DNA from: Nocardia camponoti
GTDB lineage: Bacteria > Actinomycetota > Actinomycetes > Mycobacteriales > Mycobacteriaceae
Direction: 5' to 3'
Assembly: GCF_014646135.1 (NCBI RefSeq)
Contig: NZ_BMMW01000002.1
Location: 1,240,001-1,304,000 of the forward strand
Length of the DNA: 64,000 bases
Below are positions 6,850-14,855 of this stretch, in pieces. The position numbers and the translations under genes are program-made. The notes beneath the pieces are model-generated. The model saw nothing but the letters and a program-made list of their open reading frames with translations, made no database searches and was not told the origin of the DNA. Each line of letters starts with the position of its first letter. The stretch's first letter is position 1.

Positions 6850-9393
6850 CTACGCCGACAGCGGCACCGAAGGCGCGGCCGGTTCGGCGACCGGTTCGAT
6901 CGCGTACGCCAAGATTTCGGCGACGTCAGCGACCGGGCGCACATCGAGCGCTTCGAGCACCTCGGCGGGCACTTCGTCGAGGTCGGGCTCGTTTCGGGCC
7001 GGGATGAACACCGTCTTGAGCCCAGCTCGTTGCGCGGCGAGCAGCTTCTGCTTCACGCCACCGATCGGCAGGACGCGACCGTTGAGCGTGACCTCACCGG
7101 TCATGCCAACATCCCCACGCACCGGGCGACCGAGCGCGAGCGAAACCAGCGCGGTCACCATCGTGACGCCCGCCGACGGCCCGTCCTTCGGGACCGCACC
7201 CGCCGGGAAGTGGATGTGGATGTTGCGGTCGAGCACCTTCGGCGCGATGCCGATTTCCTCAAGGTGCGAGCGCACGTAGGTGAGCGCGATCTGCGCCGAC
7301 TCCTTCATGACGTCGCCCAACTGGCCGGTGAGGGCGAGCGAGCGCTCCCCTTCGGCCGCGTTGGCTTCGAGGTAAAGCACGTCGCCGCCTGCACCGGTGA
7401 CGGCGAGTCCCGTCGCGACACCCGGCACCGACGTGCGTTCGTCGGAGTCGGGGATGAAGCGCGGGCGGCCGAGGTAGTCGACCAAGTTGTGCACATCGAC
7501 TACCAGGGTGAGCGGCTTCGCGTCGATCACCGAGTTGTCGTCGACCGCCTTGCCGTCGACCGAGCTGCCGTCGATCGCGTTTTCGCCAGCCGTAGTGCGC
7601 CCGGTGACGCTGCCGCCGACCGCGGTGCCGTTGACCAGCGCGTCGCCAATCACTCCCCCGTCGACCAGGGTGTCGCCCAGCACGACATTGTCGTACCCAA
7701 GCGACGAGTCGTAGCCCGTCGGCCCCTCAGTCGCCAGTCGCGTCGCCGCCTTGCGCAGCGCCTTCGCGACCAGGCGTTCCATCTGCCGCACGCCCGCTTC
7801 ACGGGTGTAGTTGGCGGCGATTTCGCGCAACGCGGCGTCGGTGAGTGACACCTCGTCGGCCGTGAGCGCGTTGCGTTCCAGCTGACGCGGCACGAGGAAG
7901 TCGCGCGCGATGGCCACCTTGTCGGCCTCGGTGTAGCCGTCGACGGTGATCAATTCCATGCGGTCGAGCAGCGGGCCGGGGATGGTGTCCATGACATTGG
8001 CCGTCGCGATGAAAAGCACGTTCGACAGGTCGAGGTCCAGGTCGAGGTAGTGGTCGCGGAACGTGTGGTTCTGCGCCGGGTCGAGCACCTCGAGCAGCGC
8101 GGCGGCCGGGTCACCTCGGAAGTCCGAGCCGACTTTGTCGATTTCATCAAGCAGGACGACAGGATTCATCGATCCGGCTTCCTTGATCGCACGCACGATG
8201 CGACCGGGAAGCGCGCCGACGTAGGTGCGCCGATGCCCACGGATCTCGGCTTCGTCGCGCACGCCGCCGAGCGCGACGCGAACGAATTCGCGACCGAGCG
8301 CCTTGGCGACCGACTCGCCGAGCGACGTCTTGCCAACACCGGGCGGGCCGACGAGCACGAGCACCGCGCCCGAACCACGTCCGCCGACGACCTCAAGCCC
8401 GCGCTGCGCGCGACGCGAACGCACCGCCAGGTACTCGACCATGCGGTCTTTGACCTCGTCGAGGCCGTGGTGGTCGGCGTCGAGCACCGCGCGTGCGGCC
8501 TTGACGTCGGTGCTGTCGGTGGTTTTGACCGTCCACGGCAGGTCGAGGACGGTGTCGAGCCACGTGCGAATCCAGCCCGATTCGGGGCTTTGGTCGCTCG
8601 CGCGTTCCAGTCGACCGACCTCGCGCAACGCCTCTTTGCGCACGTCATCGGGCAGATCGGCGGTTTCGACGCGGGTGCGGTAATCGTCGGCGCCGTCGGG
8701 TTCGTCTTCGCCGAGTTCCTTGCGGATAGCGTTGAGTTGTTGCCGCAGCAGGAACTCACGCTGCGACTTCTCCATGCCTTCACGGACGTCCTCGGAGATC
8801 TTGTCGGTGACCTCGACCTCGGCGATGTGCTCGGTGATCCACTCGATTTGACGGGTTAGGCGAGCGGCGACGTCGGGGGTTTCGAGCAGCTCACGCTTCT
8901 GTTCGGGCGTGAGGTACGGGGCGTAGCCCGCGGTGTCGGCGATGGCGTCGACGTCGTCGAGCTGGTTGACGATGTCGATGATTTGCCAGGCTTCGCGTCG
9001 CTGGAGAACGGCGACAACGAGCTTCTTGTATTCGGCGGCCAGTTCGCGCGTGCGCGCGTCCGGTTCGACCGTTTCGACCGGTTCCGCCTCGACCCACAGG
9101 GCAGCACCGGGACCGGTGACGCCGTGACCGATGCGAGCGCGTCGCTCGGCCTTGAGCACGGCAGCGGGCGCCCCACCGCGCATCCGCCCGACCTGCTCGA
9201 TCGAGGCGACAACACCGTAGGAGGCATACCCCTCATCGAGGCGCGGCGCGATAAGCACCGCCCCCGTTTTCGCCGCCTGAGCGGCATCAATGGCCGCCTG
9301 CGCTGACTCATCCAATTCGATGGGCACGACCATGCCCGGCAGCACGATCGGATCGGTGAGGAACAGCACGGGCAAGTTCTGAGCTGTAGTCAT
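6850..9393 (-). CDS. lon: ATP-dependent endopeptidase La (Lon)
   Basis: Cytoplasmic AAA+ protease that degrades misfolded and regulatory proteins. Domains in order: N-terminal substrate domain (about 5-190), helical linker, AAA module with Walker A GPPGVGKT at 349-356 and Walker B VVLLDEIDK at 412-420, then the protease domain with catalytic Ser740 in PKDGPSAG and Lys783 in GGVKQK. The Ser-Lys spacing of 43 equals that of E. coli Lon. The length is 847 aa, about 70 longer than M. smegmatis Lon (779 aa). The excess is a Gly/Asp/Val-rich insertion at about 558-627, between the AAA lid and the protease domain. The ATG at 9393 has GGAAGGG upstream, and an HspR-type inverted repeat lies at 9409-9429. 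Confidence 0.95.
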   Translation of the reverse strand: MTTAQNLPVLFLTDPIVLPGMVVPIELDESAQAAIDAAQAAKTGAVLIAPRLDEGYASYGVVASIEQVGRMRGGAPAAVLKAERRARIGHGVTGPGAALWVEAEPVETVEPDARTRELAAEYKKLVVAVLQRREAWQIIDIVNQLDDVDAIADTAGYAPYLTPEQKRELLETPDVAARLTRQIEWITEHIAEVEVTDKISEDVREGMEKSQREFLLRQQLNAIRKELGEDEPDGADDYRTRVETADLPDDVRKEALREVGRLERASDQSPESGWIRTWLDTVLDLPWTVKTTDSTDVKAARAVLDADHHGLDEVKDRMVEYLAVRSRRAQRGLEVVGGRGSGAVLVLVGPPGVGKTSLGESVAKALGREFVRVALGGVRDEAEIRGHRRTYVGALPGRIVRAIKEAGSMNPVVLLDEIDKVGSDFRGDPAAALLEVLDPAQNHTFRDHYLDLDLDLSNVLFIATANVMDTIPGPLLDRMELITVDGYTEADKVAIARDFLVPRQLERNALTADEVSLTDAALREIAANYTREAGVRQMERLVAKALRKAATRLATEGPTGYDSSLGYDNVVLGDTLVDGGVIGDALVNGTAVGGSVTGRTTAGENAIDGSSVDGKAVDDNSVIDAKPLTLVVDVHNLVDYLGRPRFIPDSDERTSVPGVATGLAVTGAGGDVLYLEANAAEGERSLALTGQLGDVMKESAQIALTYVRSHLEEIGIAPKVLDRNIHIHFPAGAVPKDGPSAGVTMVTALVSLALGRPVRGDVGMTGEVTLNGRVLPIGGVKQKLLAAQRAGLKTVFIPARNEPDLDEVPAEVLEALDVRPVADVAEILAYAIEPVAEPAAPSVPLSA

Positions 9394-9408
9394 TGCGACC
9401 CTTCCAAA

Positions 9409-9429
9409 GTTGAGCTTTGCTCACTCAAC
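9409..9429 (-). promoter_or_regulatory. HAIR-type inverted repeat (candidate HspR operator) upstream of lon
   Basis: GTTGAGC-N7-ACTCAAC matches the HspR-associated inverted repeat CTTGAGT-N7-ACTCAAG in spacing and in 11 of 14 arm bases. It lies 16-36 nt upstream of the lon ATG. HspR is known to control lon in Streptomyces, so heat-shock repression is the likely role. Confidence 0.65.
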
Positions 9430-9512
9430 ATCAGGATGGGGTTGCTTGTTCCCGCAGGTGAGGGGGTTCACTGTGGGCGAAATTTTCCGTCCGGGGACGG
9501 TTGCCGCGCGAT

Positions 9513-9953
9513 TCATGGCTCCGGGACTGGCACCACCCCAGTTGCGGCTTCCGCAGCTGCCAGCATCCGCACTACTTCCGGCGGGAGACGCTTCTGAAAG
9601 TCGTTATAGACCAGCTCATGCGGGTCGAACGAACGCTCCGCGCCTTCGCGGTCGATCAACGTCAAGTGGAACGCGGTACGTCCGCCAGTTTGGACCGAGA
9701 CCCACCGAGCGGAGTGCTCGACCATAAAGACCTGAGCGATAAATGCCGCTAGAAAGGTGTGCAGCCAGACCCAGTCATCATCGTCCATTTGTGCGTAGTC
9801 TTGTGCGGCAAGAAACTCCTCTACGGCTGCCACGTAGACCAAGGGACCCGATTCGAGATCCGACAACGGAAGACCAAGCGAATCTAATACGTCAAAAAGG
9901 AACGGGACGCGCTCCTCCTCCCATCGTGACAGGAGTTCCTCACTTTGCGCCAT
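9513..9953 (-). CDS. Hypothetical protein, acidic, immunity-protein-like size and setting
   Basis: I do not recognise a family. The 146-aa product is soluble, acidic and rich in Trp and aromatic residues (DDDDWVWLHTFLAAFIAQV), with a Pro-rich end (VVPVPEP). A good Shine-Dalgarno (AAAGGG) precedes the ATG at 9953. It is the last gene of a minus-strand series (9513-12294) of small soluble proteins without enzymatic motifs, which resembles arrays of orphan immunity genes of polymorphic toxins. That role is inference from size, composition and context only. Confidence 0.6.
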   Translation of the reverse strand: MAQSEELLSRWEEERVPFLFDVLDSLGLPLSDLESGPLVYVAAVEEFLAAQDYAQMDDDDWVWLHTFLAAFIAQVFMVEHSARWVSVQTGGRTAFHLTLIDREGAERSFDPHELVYNDFQKRLPPEVVRMLAAAEAATGVVPVPEP

Positions 9954-10021
9954 CGTTGCCCTTTCTTATCCACAAGAACAGATCGTAATAGCAACCGGAC
10001 GCGTCAGATCCCAGATCCTCA

Positions 10022-10678
10022 TCAATGCCAGTCATCGATCTCTCCGAACGGGCCACCAGCCAGGTGAGTGCGAACTATGGCTTGCTCAGAGGCAGGCAGC
10101 ATCGCGTAGAACGAACGGGCAGCCTGGCATACCGAGTCGTCACCAAATTCGATTAACCGAGCCACGTTGTAGCCACTAAGCGAAATGGAGCGCTCCTCAA
10201 CTGGTAAGGCCATCTCACTCTGGAGAACGCGCAGAACAATGCCCGCAGACTCTGCGCAATCGATCCGGGAAACCATACGGGCGAAAGTTCCCCGCCGATA
10301 ATACGGCTCATCGTAAAAGTACCCCTCAACTTCCAGCGCTGTCATCCCGGTGAGATCAGCGGGAAGCGGGATTGGTCGCGTCTCATTGATTCGGTCAGCC
10401 ACCGACGGCCCGTTGAAATCCGGCGGCGGTGGCTTGATCTTTTTCAGATCTGTGTCGATCCACCAGTAACCACCCAAGGCTATGGCGCGTGCTTGCTCAT
10501 CCTCCCCGTACAGTTCCAGACCTTCGTCGTCAACGAGCGATCCTCCCCGAAAACAATAGTTAATTCTCGCAATCGCTTCCTCGGACGACATCCCAAACTG
10601 GCGGCGCAACTCATCGCTGACACCCACAAAGTACGCATCCGCTTTTGCGTCCGTTCCAAATTCCCACACGGAACTCAC
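10022..10678 (-). CDS. Hypothetical protein, immunity-like, translationally coupled
   Basis: No family is recognised. The 218-aa product has a segment SDELRRQFGMSSEEAIARI and a later YFYDEPYYRRG stretch, with no signal peptide or membrane helix. Longer starts exist (TTG 10741, ATG 10711). I chose the GTG at 10678 because it overlaps the stop of the preceding gene as GTGA, the normal arrangement for coupled translation. Base composition looks less GC-rich than the flanking housekeeping genes. It forms an operon with the 10675-10989 gene. Confidence 0.55.
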   Translation of the reverse strand: MSSVWEFGTDAKADAYFVGVSDELRRQFGMSSEEAIARINYCFRGGSLVDDEGLELYGEDEQARAIALGGYWWIDTDLKKIKPPPPDFNGPSVADRINETRPIPLPADLTGMTALEVEGYFYDEPYYRRGTFARMVSRIDCAESAGIVLRVLQSEMALPVEERSISLSGYNVARLIEFGDDSVCQAARSFYAMLPASEQAIVRTHLAGGPFGEIDDWH

Positions 10679-10989
10679 AATACATCCATGCCGCCTAGCC
10701 CGCACCGCCATTTCTCGTTCGCCCGGCACTGGGCAGTCCAAATGCGTTCGGCACTCCGATGAACGGTGGAAGCGAACTTGCGTTTCGTAAGCCGGAGCGA
10801 GCCAGCATTTTCCAGCAGAGCTATGTCACCGGAAGCCACGAAGTCCCATTTGGCATTCGCCACCAGCACGCCGTCACTAGAGTTCAGTGCCCAACCAGCC
10901 ATAAAGTCGCGGGAACCCCAGTAGACAAAGTGTTCATCGCGACATCCCGAGACCACTTCCTCAAGCAACGGTATTAAGTCATCCGCCAT
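10675..10989 (-). CDS. Hypothetical small soluble protein
   Basis: A 104-aa protein of unknown family (DEHFVYWGSRDFMAGWALN, later KRKFASTVHRSAERIW). It could start at the ATG at 10989 or at a TTG at 11007, which overlaps the upstream stop codon as TTGA. I chose the ATG, and the upstream overlap makes the TTG a serious alternative. Either way it is packed between its neighbours and belongs to the same minus-strand transcription unit. Function unknown. Confidence 0.5.
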   Translation of the reverse strand: MADDLIPLLEEVVSGCRDEHFVYWGSRDFMAGWALNSSDGVLVANAKWDFVASGDIALLENAGSLRLTKRKFASTVHRSAERIWTAQCRANEKWRCGLGGMDVL

Positions 10990-11003
10990 GCAGTAGGGAG
11001 TCT

Positions 11004-11867
11004 TCAATGCCCGCGGTCGCGGAACCTGTTCACTATCTGCTGAAATTCGTCTGCCCGCAGACCTAGGAGACTTTCAGCCTCGGATTGCGTCCGAGATGGC
11101 CAGCCCAATGCGTTGCGAATCTCAATGATTCGCAGCAACAATGCACTGCTGGGATACTCCTCAGCCTGAATAAAGACCCCATGATCCACACGGTCCACGA
11201 GCACCCCATCCGGCCACTGCACCGTCGGTGGAATTGTGATCCAGTCTGCGCTCAGGTACGTGAGCCACCCGAGTGTTGTCGTCCACTCGACCCCGAGCTG
11301 CGACCTGCGTAGGGAAAACGTGGGACGTGGCATCTGGTCCGCGATATAACGCGAGACTGTCCAGAAGCACGCGAGCGGGTGCCAAGCCTCCACGACTATG
11401 TGAAGCATGTCGGCCATCTGCCTCTCACTACCAAAGAGGTCGCGCGCAAAAGAAAAATCTCCCCGCTCTCCCGGTTCAGCCGCGATGAGCGAAAGCGAAG
11501 CGGTCCCGTCGCTCTTGTCGAATCGCAACGTAAGCGCAAGAATAGGATCAACCTTCCGGTTCATCAGGCAAATTTCGCCGAGCTCCTTCGTCTGCGTGAC
11601 CAAACCAGCTACATCATCCGAATCCTTGCCGTTGACCTTCTTGGGCTCTCCAGCACCGTCACACTTACGCCATCCGGCCAGATCCTCCCACTCGCAGTCG
11701 AAAATATCCGCCACCGCCGATAGCGAATTCCACATCTCGACAAAGTTGGTGACCCAGTCACCGTCTAGATCAACTCGCCCTAACTCGCCAAAAAGTGAAA
11801 TCCGCGTACGCTCATCGCCCGATTTCGACAACGATCCAACCATCTTATGTCCAGCCATTCTCTTCAT
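11004..11867 (-). CDS. Hypothetical protein, possible immunity-type protein
   Basis: A protein of about 287 aa with many Trp and Asp residues. The segment LGWLTYLSADWITIPPTVQ recalls the GWxTYxS stretch seen in several polymorphic-toxin immunity families, but I cannot assign one with confidence. No signal peptide or membrane segment is present. The frame is open to 11924 (TTG) with ATG codons at 11918, 11882, 11867 and 11858. I chose 11867 because GAGG lies at a workable distance upstream. Downstream genes overlap it or follow within 15 nt. It may be the first gene of a three-gene unit. Confidence 0.55.
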   Translation of the reverse strand: MKRMAGHKMVGSLSKSGDERTRISLFGELGRVDLDGDWVTNFVEMWNSLSAVADIFDCEWEDLAGWRKCDGAGEPKKVNGKDSDDVAGLVTQTKELGEICLMNRKVDPILALTLRFDKSDGTASLSLIAAEPGERGDFSFARDLFGSERQMADMLHIVVEAWHPLACFWTVSRYIADQMPRPTFSLRRSQLGVEWTTTLGWLTYLSADWITIPPTVQWPDGVLVDRVDHGVFIQAEEYPSSALLLRIIEIRNALGWPSRTQSEAESLLGLRADEFQQIVNRFRDRGH

Positions 11868-11952
11868 GGAATTCAACCTCATGCTGCAAGTCACGTGAAC
11901 GATGACGTCGAGCGGCATGCGCAAGGACTCAGTCCGTCAGGCGTAATGCCGG

Positions 11953-12294
11953 TTAGCATACGCCGTTGGCGATACGCGCATTATTGATGAGTTCAGGATC
12001 GAGATAGACTGCAGGCAAGTGGAGCTGGAATGGCGGGGTCCACACTTCTGGAACACTGCCATCGGGCAGATAGGCAAAGGTATGGCACGAGGCACACCAT
12101 TCCCACAATCGCCCAGGACCTTTAAATCCTATTCCCCTAAAAACTGACGGGCGATCCTGATCTAACGAGTACCACCGATACAGGGTTGATCGGCAGCAGT
12201 TAGGACAGTTCCCGGCGACCGCAAATCGCCCCGCGTCTGCGTTAAATATCTGACGCCACTGGACCCAAGTCGCCGCATCAACCTCATGCCACAT
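11953..12294 (-). CDS. Hypothetical zinc-ribbon-like small protein
   Basis: A 113-aa protein with two Cys pairs, NCPNCC and WCASCHTF, spaced by about 40 residues. This suggests a structural zinc site. The segment between them is aromatic (STLYRWYSLDQ) and the C-terminal part ends in LDPELINNARIANGVC. I prefer the ATG at 12294, which has AGGTG upstream, over the GTG at 12303. No family is named with certainty, although proteins of this layout occur near toxin-immunity loci. Its own promoter would lie in the gap 12295-12488. Confidence 0.55.
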   Translation of the reverse strand: MWHEVDAATWVQWRQIFNADAGRFAVAGNCPNCCRSTLYRWYSLDQDRPSVFRGIGFKGPGRLWEWCASCHTFAYLPDGSVPEVWTPPFQLHLPAVYLDPELINNARIANGVC

Positions 12295-12488
12295 CGGGTT
12301 CACCTATTTTCTTCCAGCCAATTCCGCAATGCGTTTCCTGATCCATAGGGTTCCGTCTGCCCGAGCACGGTTGGAGTGACGCCATCCAGCGACGGCCGGC
12401 TAACTGGCCCCACACGTTCACGCCTTCTGCGTTGCCCGGGGAGTAGACGCGGGCGGTTCGGTGGCGGGGACGGGTGGGGCCTGACAGC

Positions 12489-12701
12489 TTAGGACGGGAT
12501 TGCTCGGCGGCCCGCGCGCAGGGCGAAGTCGTCCAGCGCGGTCAGGACCGAGCGAGCCTGCCACATCCGGTTGCGTTTGTAGCCGGTGAACTCGGTCAGC
12601 ATCCCGGCGTCGACTAACGCGCCGATGACACGAATCGCGTTCGATGGGGCTCTCAGAACAAGGAGGTACTCGCGGCGATCGAGAAGTTCAACTAAATTCA
12701 T
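12489..12701 (-). pseudogene. C-terminal remnant of a Fic-family protein
   Basis: The 70-aa frame (ALVDAGMLTEFTGYKRNRMW, then LTALDDFALRAGRR) matches the winged-helix tail found at the end of many Fic-family AMP-transferases. The catalytic HPFxxGNGR core is missing, and no continuation of the gene is visible upstream in any minus-strand frame. The frame ends close to 12704, where the sequence CCGAAATGGGC begins. The same string heads both palindromic repeats further right. I infer that an insertion or deletion event linked to these repeats removed the rest of the gene. Confidence 0.6.
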
Positions 12702-13021
12702 CGCCGAAATGGGCCGACAGTCTTAAGTATGCCGATGACACTCCCGGCCCCGCCGCAAGTTCCGTCTATTTCGGCGCGCCGGTTGGAGACATCCTTTCAC
12801 TGTCACCTGTGGTGCAGGTTAGGCGCTAGCGCTACCATCACTGGTCAATTGATCACCACGCTTCTGTGGCGGAACCCTCTCGGCCGATGCCGCCACCACA
12901 GTGTGTTCACCGAAATGGGCGCTGCGGATCAAGATCAGCAGGCTCTCACGTCAACGTTCGTCGAGAAGGTTTCTCCCTGACAGCCTGGTGATCTTGAATT
13001 CACCCTAAAAAGCGAGGGTGG
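12702..13021. other. Gene-free stretch with palindromes and a repeat copy
   Basis: No credible gene. It holds a CCGAAATGGGC string at 12704-12714, a palindrome GCGCTAGCGC near 12822, a hairpin-forming segment 12864-12901 (CTGTGGCGG against CCGCCACCACAG) and the first 76-bp palindromic repeat at 12926-13001. The density of inverted repeats suggests decayed mobile-element sequence. Confidence 0.6.
12926..13001. repeat. 76-bp palindromic repeat, copy 1
   Basis: The two ends are inverted copies of each other (GGATCAAGATCAGCAGG against CCTGGTGATCTTGAATTC), and the middle is itself nearly palindromic (AACGTTCGTCGAGAAGGTT). A second copy at 13649-13724 has the same length and differs at about four positions. 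The unit is MITE- or REP-like. It encodes nothing and is preceded by CGAAATGGGC at 12911. Confidence 0.85.
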
Positions 13022-13615
13022 CTAGCCAAGCGATTGGTAGTAATACCAACCACCTTCGAGCGGCACGTACTCCGAATATTCAGATAATTGCTCGCGGGCC
13101 ACGTTGTCAGGGACGAATGCGAAACCGCTTTTGACCACCGGATAATTTCGCAGCAGCCTGAACCAGCAGATGCCCTGTGCGTCTCGGTCGATGCTGTGAA
13201 ACGAGTAGATGCCGACCTTAATGCCGACCAAGGGTCTGCCGGACGGTAAGGCTTCTGGGCGTTCGCAATTCGCCGCGGCTTCGGCCATCGCCGAGTGCGA
13301 GACTGCCCAACCGACGCGTCCTGCTGCATCGCACCAGGTCAATAGGGCTGTCAGCGCAATGCAGGCTGGCACGATCAGGCTCCACTTCAGCCAGCGTGCG
13401 TGCTTCGCCCTGCCGAACGCTGCCAGGATCACCCACGCAATAATTACGGCTACCAGGCCGACCGAAGCGACAAACTGGGTCTCTCCATCGCGAAATGCCG
13501 TGGCGTCGGCCACTAGAATCCACCCGGAAAGCGAAAACGTCGCGATGGTCTCGGCGGCCATCGGAAGGGTCCAGCCCAGTCCCCTCGCTTCTCGCTCAAC
13601 AGCATTCGCGCTCAC
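13022..13615 (-). CDS. Hypothetical membrane protein between two palindromic repeats
   Basis: A 197-aa protein with three hydrophobic helices in its first half (about residues 18-40, 48-68 and 77-95). A soluble C-terminal domain follows, with two Cys (ANCERPE, GICWFRLL) and the aromatic end GGWYYYQSLG. No family is recognised. The gene starts at ATG 13615 and is flanked by two near-identical 76-bp palindromic repeats, one 20 bp after its stop and one 33 bp before its start. The arrangement suggests a mobile or duplicated cassette, but no transposase is present. Confidence 0.65.
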   Translation of the reverse strand: MSANAVEREARGLGWTLPMAAETIATFSLSGWILVADATAFRDGETQFVASVGLVAVIIAWVILAAFGRAKHARWLKWSLIVPACIALTALLTWCDAAGRVGWAVSHSAMAEAAANCERPEALPSGRPLVGIKVGIYSFHSIDRDAQGICWFRLLRNYPVVKSGFAFVPDNVAREQLSEYSEYVPLEGGWYYYQSLG

Positions 13616-13648
13616 GACGGGAAACCTACCGCTTTCAACGAAATGGGC

Positions 13649-13724
13649 GGATCAAGATCACCAGGCTCTCAGGTAAACGTTCGTCGAGAAGGTTTCTCCC
13701 TGACAGCCTGGTGATCTTGAATCC
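13649..13724. repeat. 76-bp palindromic repeat, copy 2
   Basis: Arms GGATCAAGATCACCAGGCTC and GCCTGGTGATCTTGAATCC can pair over about 25 bp with few mismatches, and the centre can pair further. It has about 72 of 76 positions in common with copy 1 at 12926-13001, in the same orientation, and is also headed by CGAAATGGGC (from 13639). Confidence 0.85.
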
Positions 13725-13740
13725 AACGCCAGACATGACG

Positions 13741-13780
13741 AAAACAGCCCCGCAACCCTAAAAAAGGGTCGCGGGGCTGT
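13741..13780 (-). terminator. Rho-independent terminator after the DUF3068 gene
   Basis: ACAGCCCCGCAACCCT pairs with AGGGTCGCGGGGCTGT (one mismatch) around an AAAAAA loop. On the minus strand it is followed by TTTT. It lies 13 bp beyond the DUF3068 stop. Confidence 0.8.
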
Positions 13781-13793
13781 CCAAAGTCAAAAC

Positions 13794-14855
13794 CTAAACG
13801 GCGAATTTCTCCGTCGGCGGGTCGAAATTGGTGGGGCGGGGTGGGGTGGTGCTGCGGAAGCCAAGGATCAAGCCCGCGATCAGCGACAGCAGACCGAGGA
13901 TGCCCAAAGCGACCGGGACGTAGATGCCGAAAACGTCCAGCTTGCGCAAGCTTTCGTTCGTCACGTCCATCTGCGCGTTAATCGTTTCTTCGTCGAAAAC
14001 CACGTGGGTCTTCAACGCGGTCACGTCGACCTTGTCGGCGCTACGGCCGTAGAACAGGTGCAACGACTCGCCGCCCTTGAGGACCGCGCCGGTGCGCGGC
14101 TCGACCCACACGTCGCGGGTGTTGGTGTAGAAGCGGGTCATCGTGACCGGCGCATCGCCCTCAAGGCCCCACTTCGCGGCAGGGAGGGTGAGCTTGTTGG
14201 TCGGCGACGGGACAACATCGTTGATGTTGGTGACCGGGATCGTCTGGCGGAAGTGGTACACCGGGACGCCATTGATCTCAGACTCATCGACGTAATCAAT
14301 GGGGTAGGTCTTACGGGCGTTGAGATCGAAGTACGGGTACGACTTGCGCTCTGTCCCGATCGGGAAGCGGTACTGCAAGCCCTCGCGGTGCGACTCGTCG
14401 AGCACCGAGGCGCCCGACTTGTCGACGGTCACGGCGATCGAACCGTTGGGCGAAGCCGCGATCGGCGCGCCGGTCACGCGGTCGATGGTGACGCGGTCAA
14501 CCGAAGCGGTGAGCAGGCCGGTGTCGCCATCGCGATCATCGCGACGCAACGTCTGACCTGCCTGGACGGTCATTTCGTCGGCACCCGACGGCTCTTCAAC
14601 CGTCAGGAAGCGCTGCGAAACGATCGGCACATTCTTGTCGATGCGGGCCGCGCCATCCGGCGAGGCAAGCGAACGGGAGTCGAGCACGAGGCTCTCCTCG
14701 CCGGGCACGCTCTTCGCGACGGTGGTGATCCGCAGGTTAAGTGGGGTTTTCGCGACCTTGGAAACGGTGTAGGTGGGGATCATTACGGCGGCGGCGAGCA
14801 GCAGCGCGCCGAGGCCGATCAGGATGCAGGCAATAGTCCTGCGCACGTTGCTCAT
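13794..14855 (-). CDS. DUF3068 family protein (annotated in relatives as PorA-family porin)
   Basis: Membrane-anchored exported protein typical of Mycobacteriales. It has an N-terminal hydrophobic segment (about residues 8-28) and a long extracytoplasmic domain with DDRDGDTGLLTASVDRVTID and SYPYFDLNARKTYPIDYVD. A second membrane helix follows near 310-335 (VPVALGILGLLSLIAGLILGF), with a short cytoplasmic tail. Some databases label the family porin PorA, but biochemical support is thin. The start is ATG 14855, overlapping the last base of the DUF2613 stop codon (TGATG), so translation is probably coupled. A GTG one codon earlier is possible. A strong terminator follows. Confidence 0.85.
   Translation of the reverse strand: MSNVRRTIACILIGLGALLLAAAVMIPTYTVSKVAKTPLNLRITTVAKSVPGEESLVLDSRSLASPDGAARIDKNVPIVSQRFLTVEEPSGADEMTVQAGQTLRRDDRDGDTGLLTASVDRVTIDRVTGAPIAASPNGSIAVTVDKSGASVLDESHREGLQYRFPIGTERKSYPYFDLNARKTYPIDYVDESEINGVPVYHFRQTIPVTNINDVVPSPTNKLTLPAAKWGLEGDAPVTMTRFYTNTRDVWVEPRTGAVLKGGESLHLFYGRSADKVDVTALKTHVVFDEETINAQMDVTNESLRKLDVFGIYVPVALGILGLLSLIAGLILGFRSTTPPRPTNFDPPTEKFAV

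Noticed and set aside
12864..12901. Hairpin CTGTGGCGG / CCGCCACCACAG as a terminator
   Set aside because: No gene ends before it in a suitable direction and no T-run follows; it is treated as part of the repeat-rich remnant.
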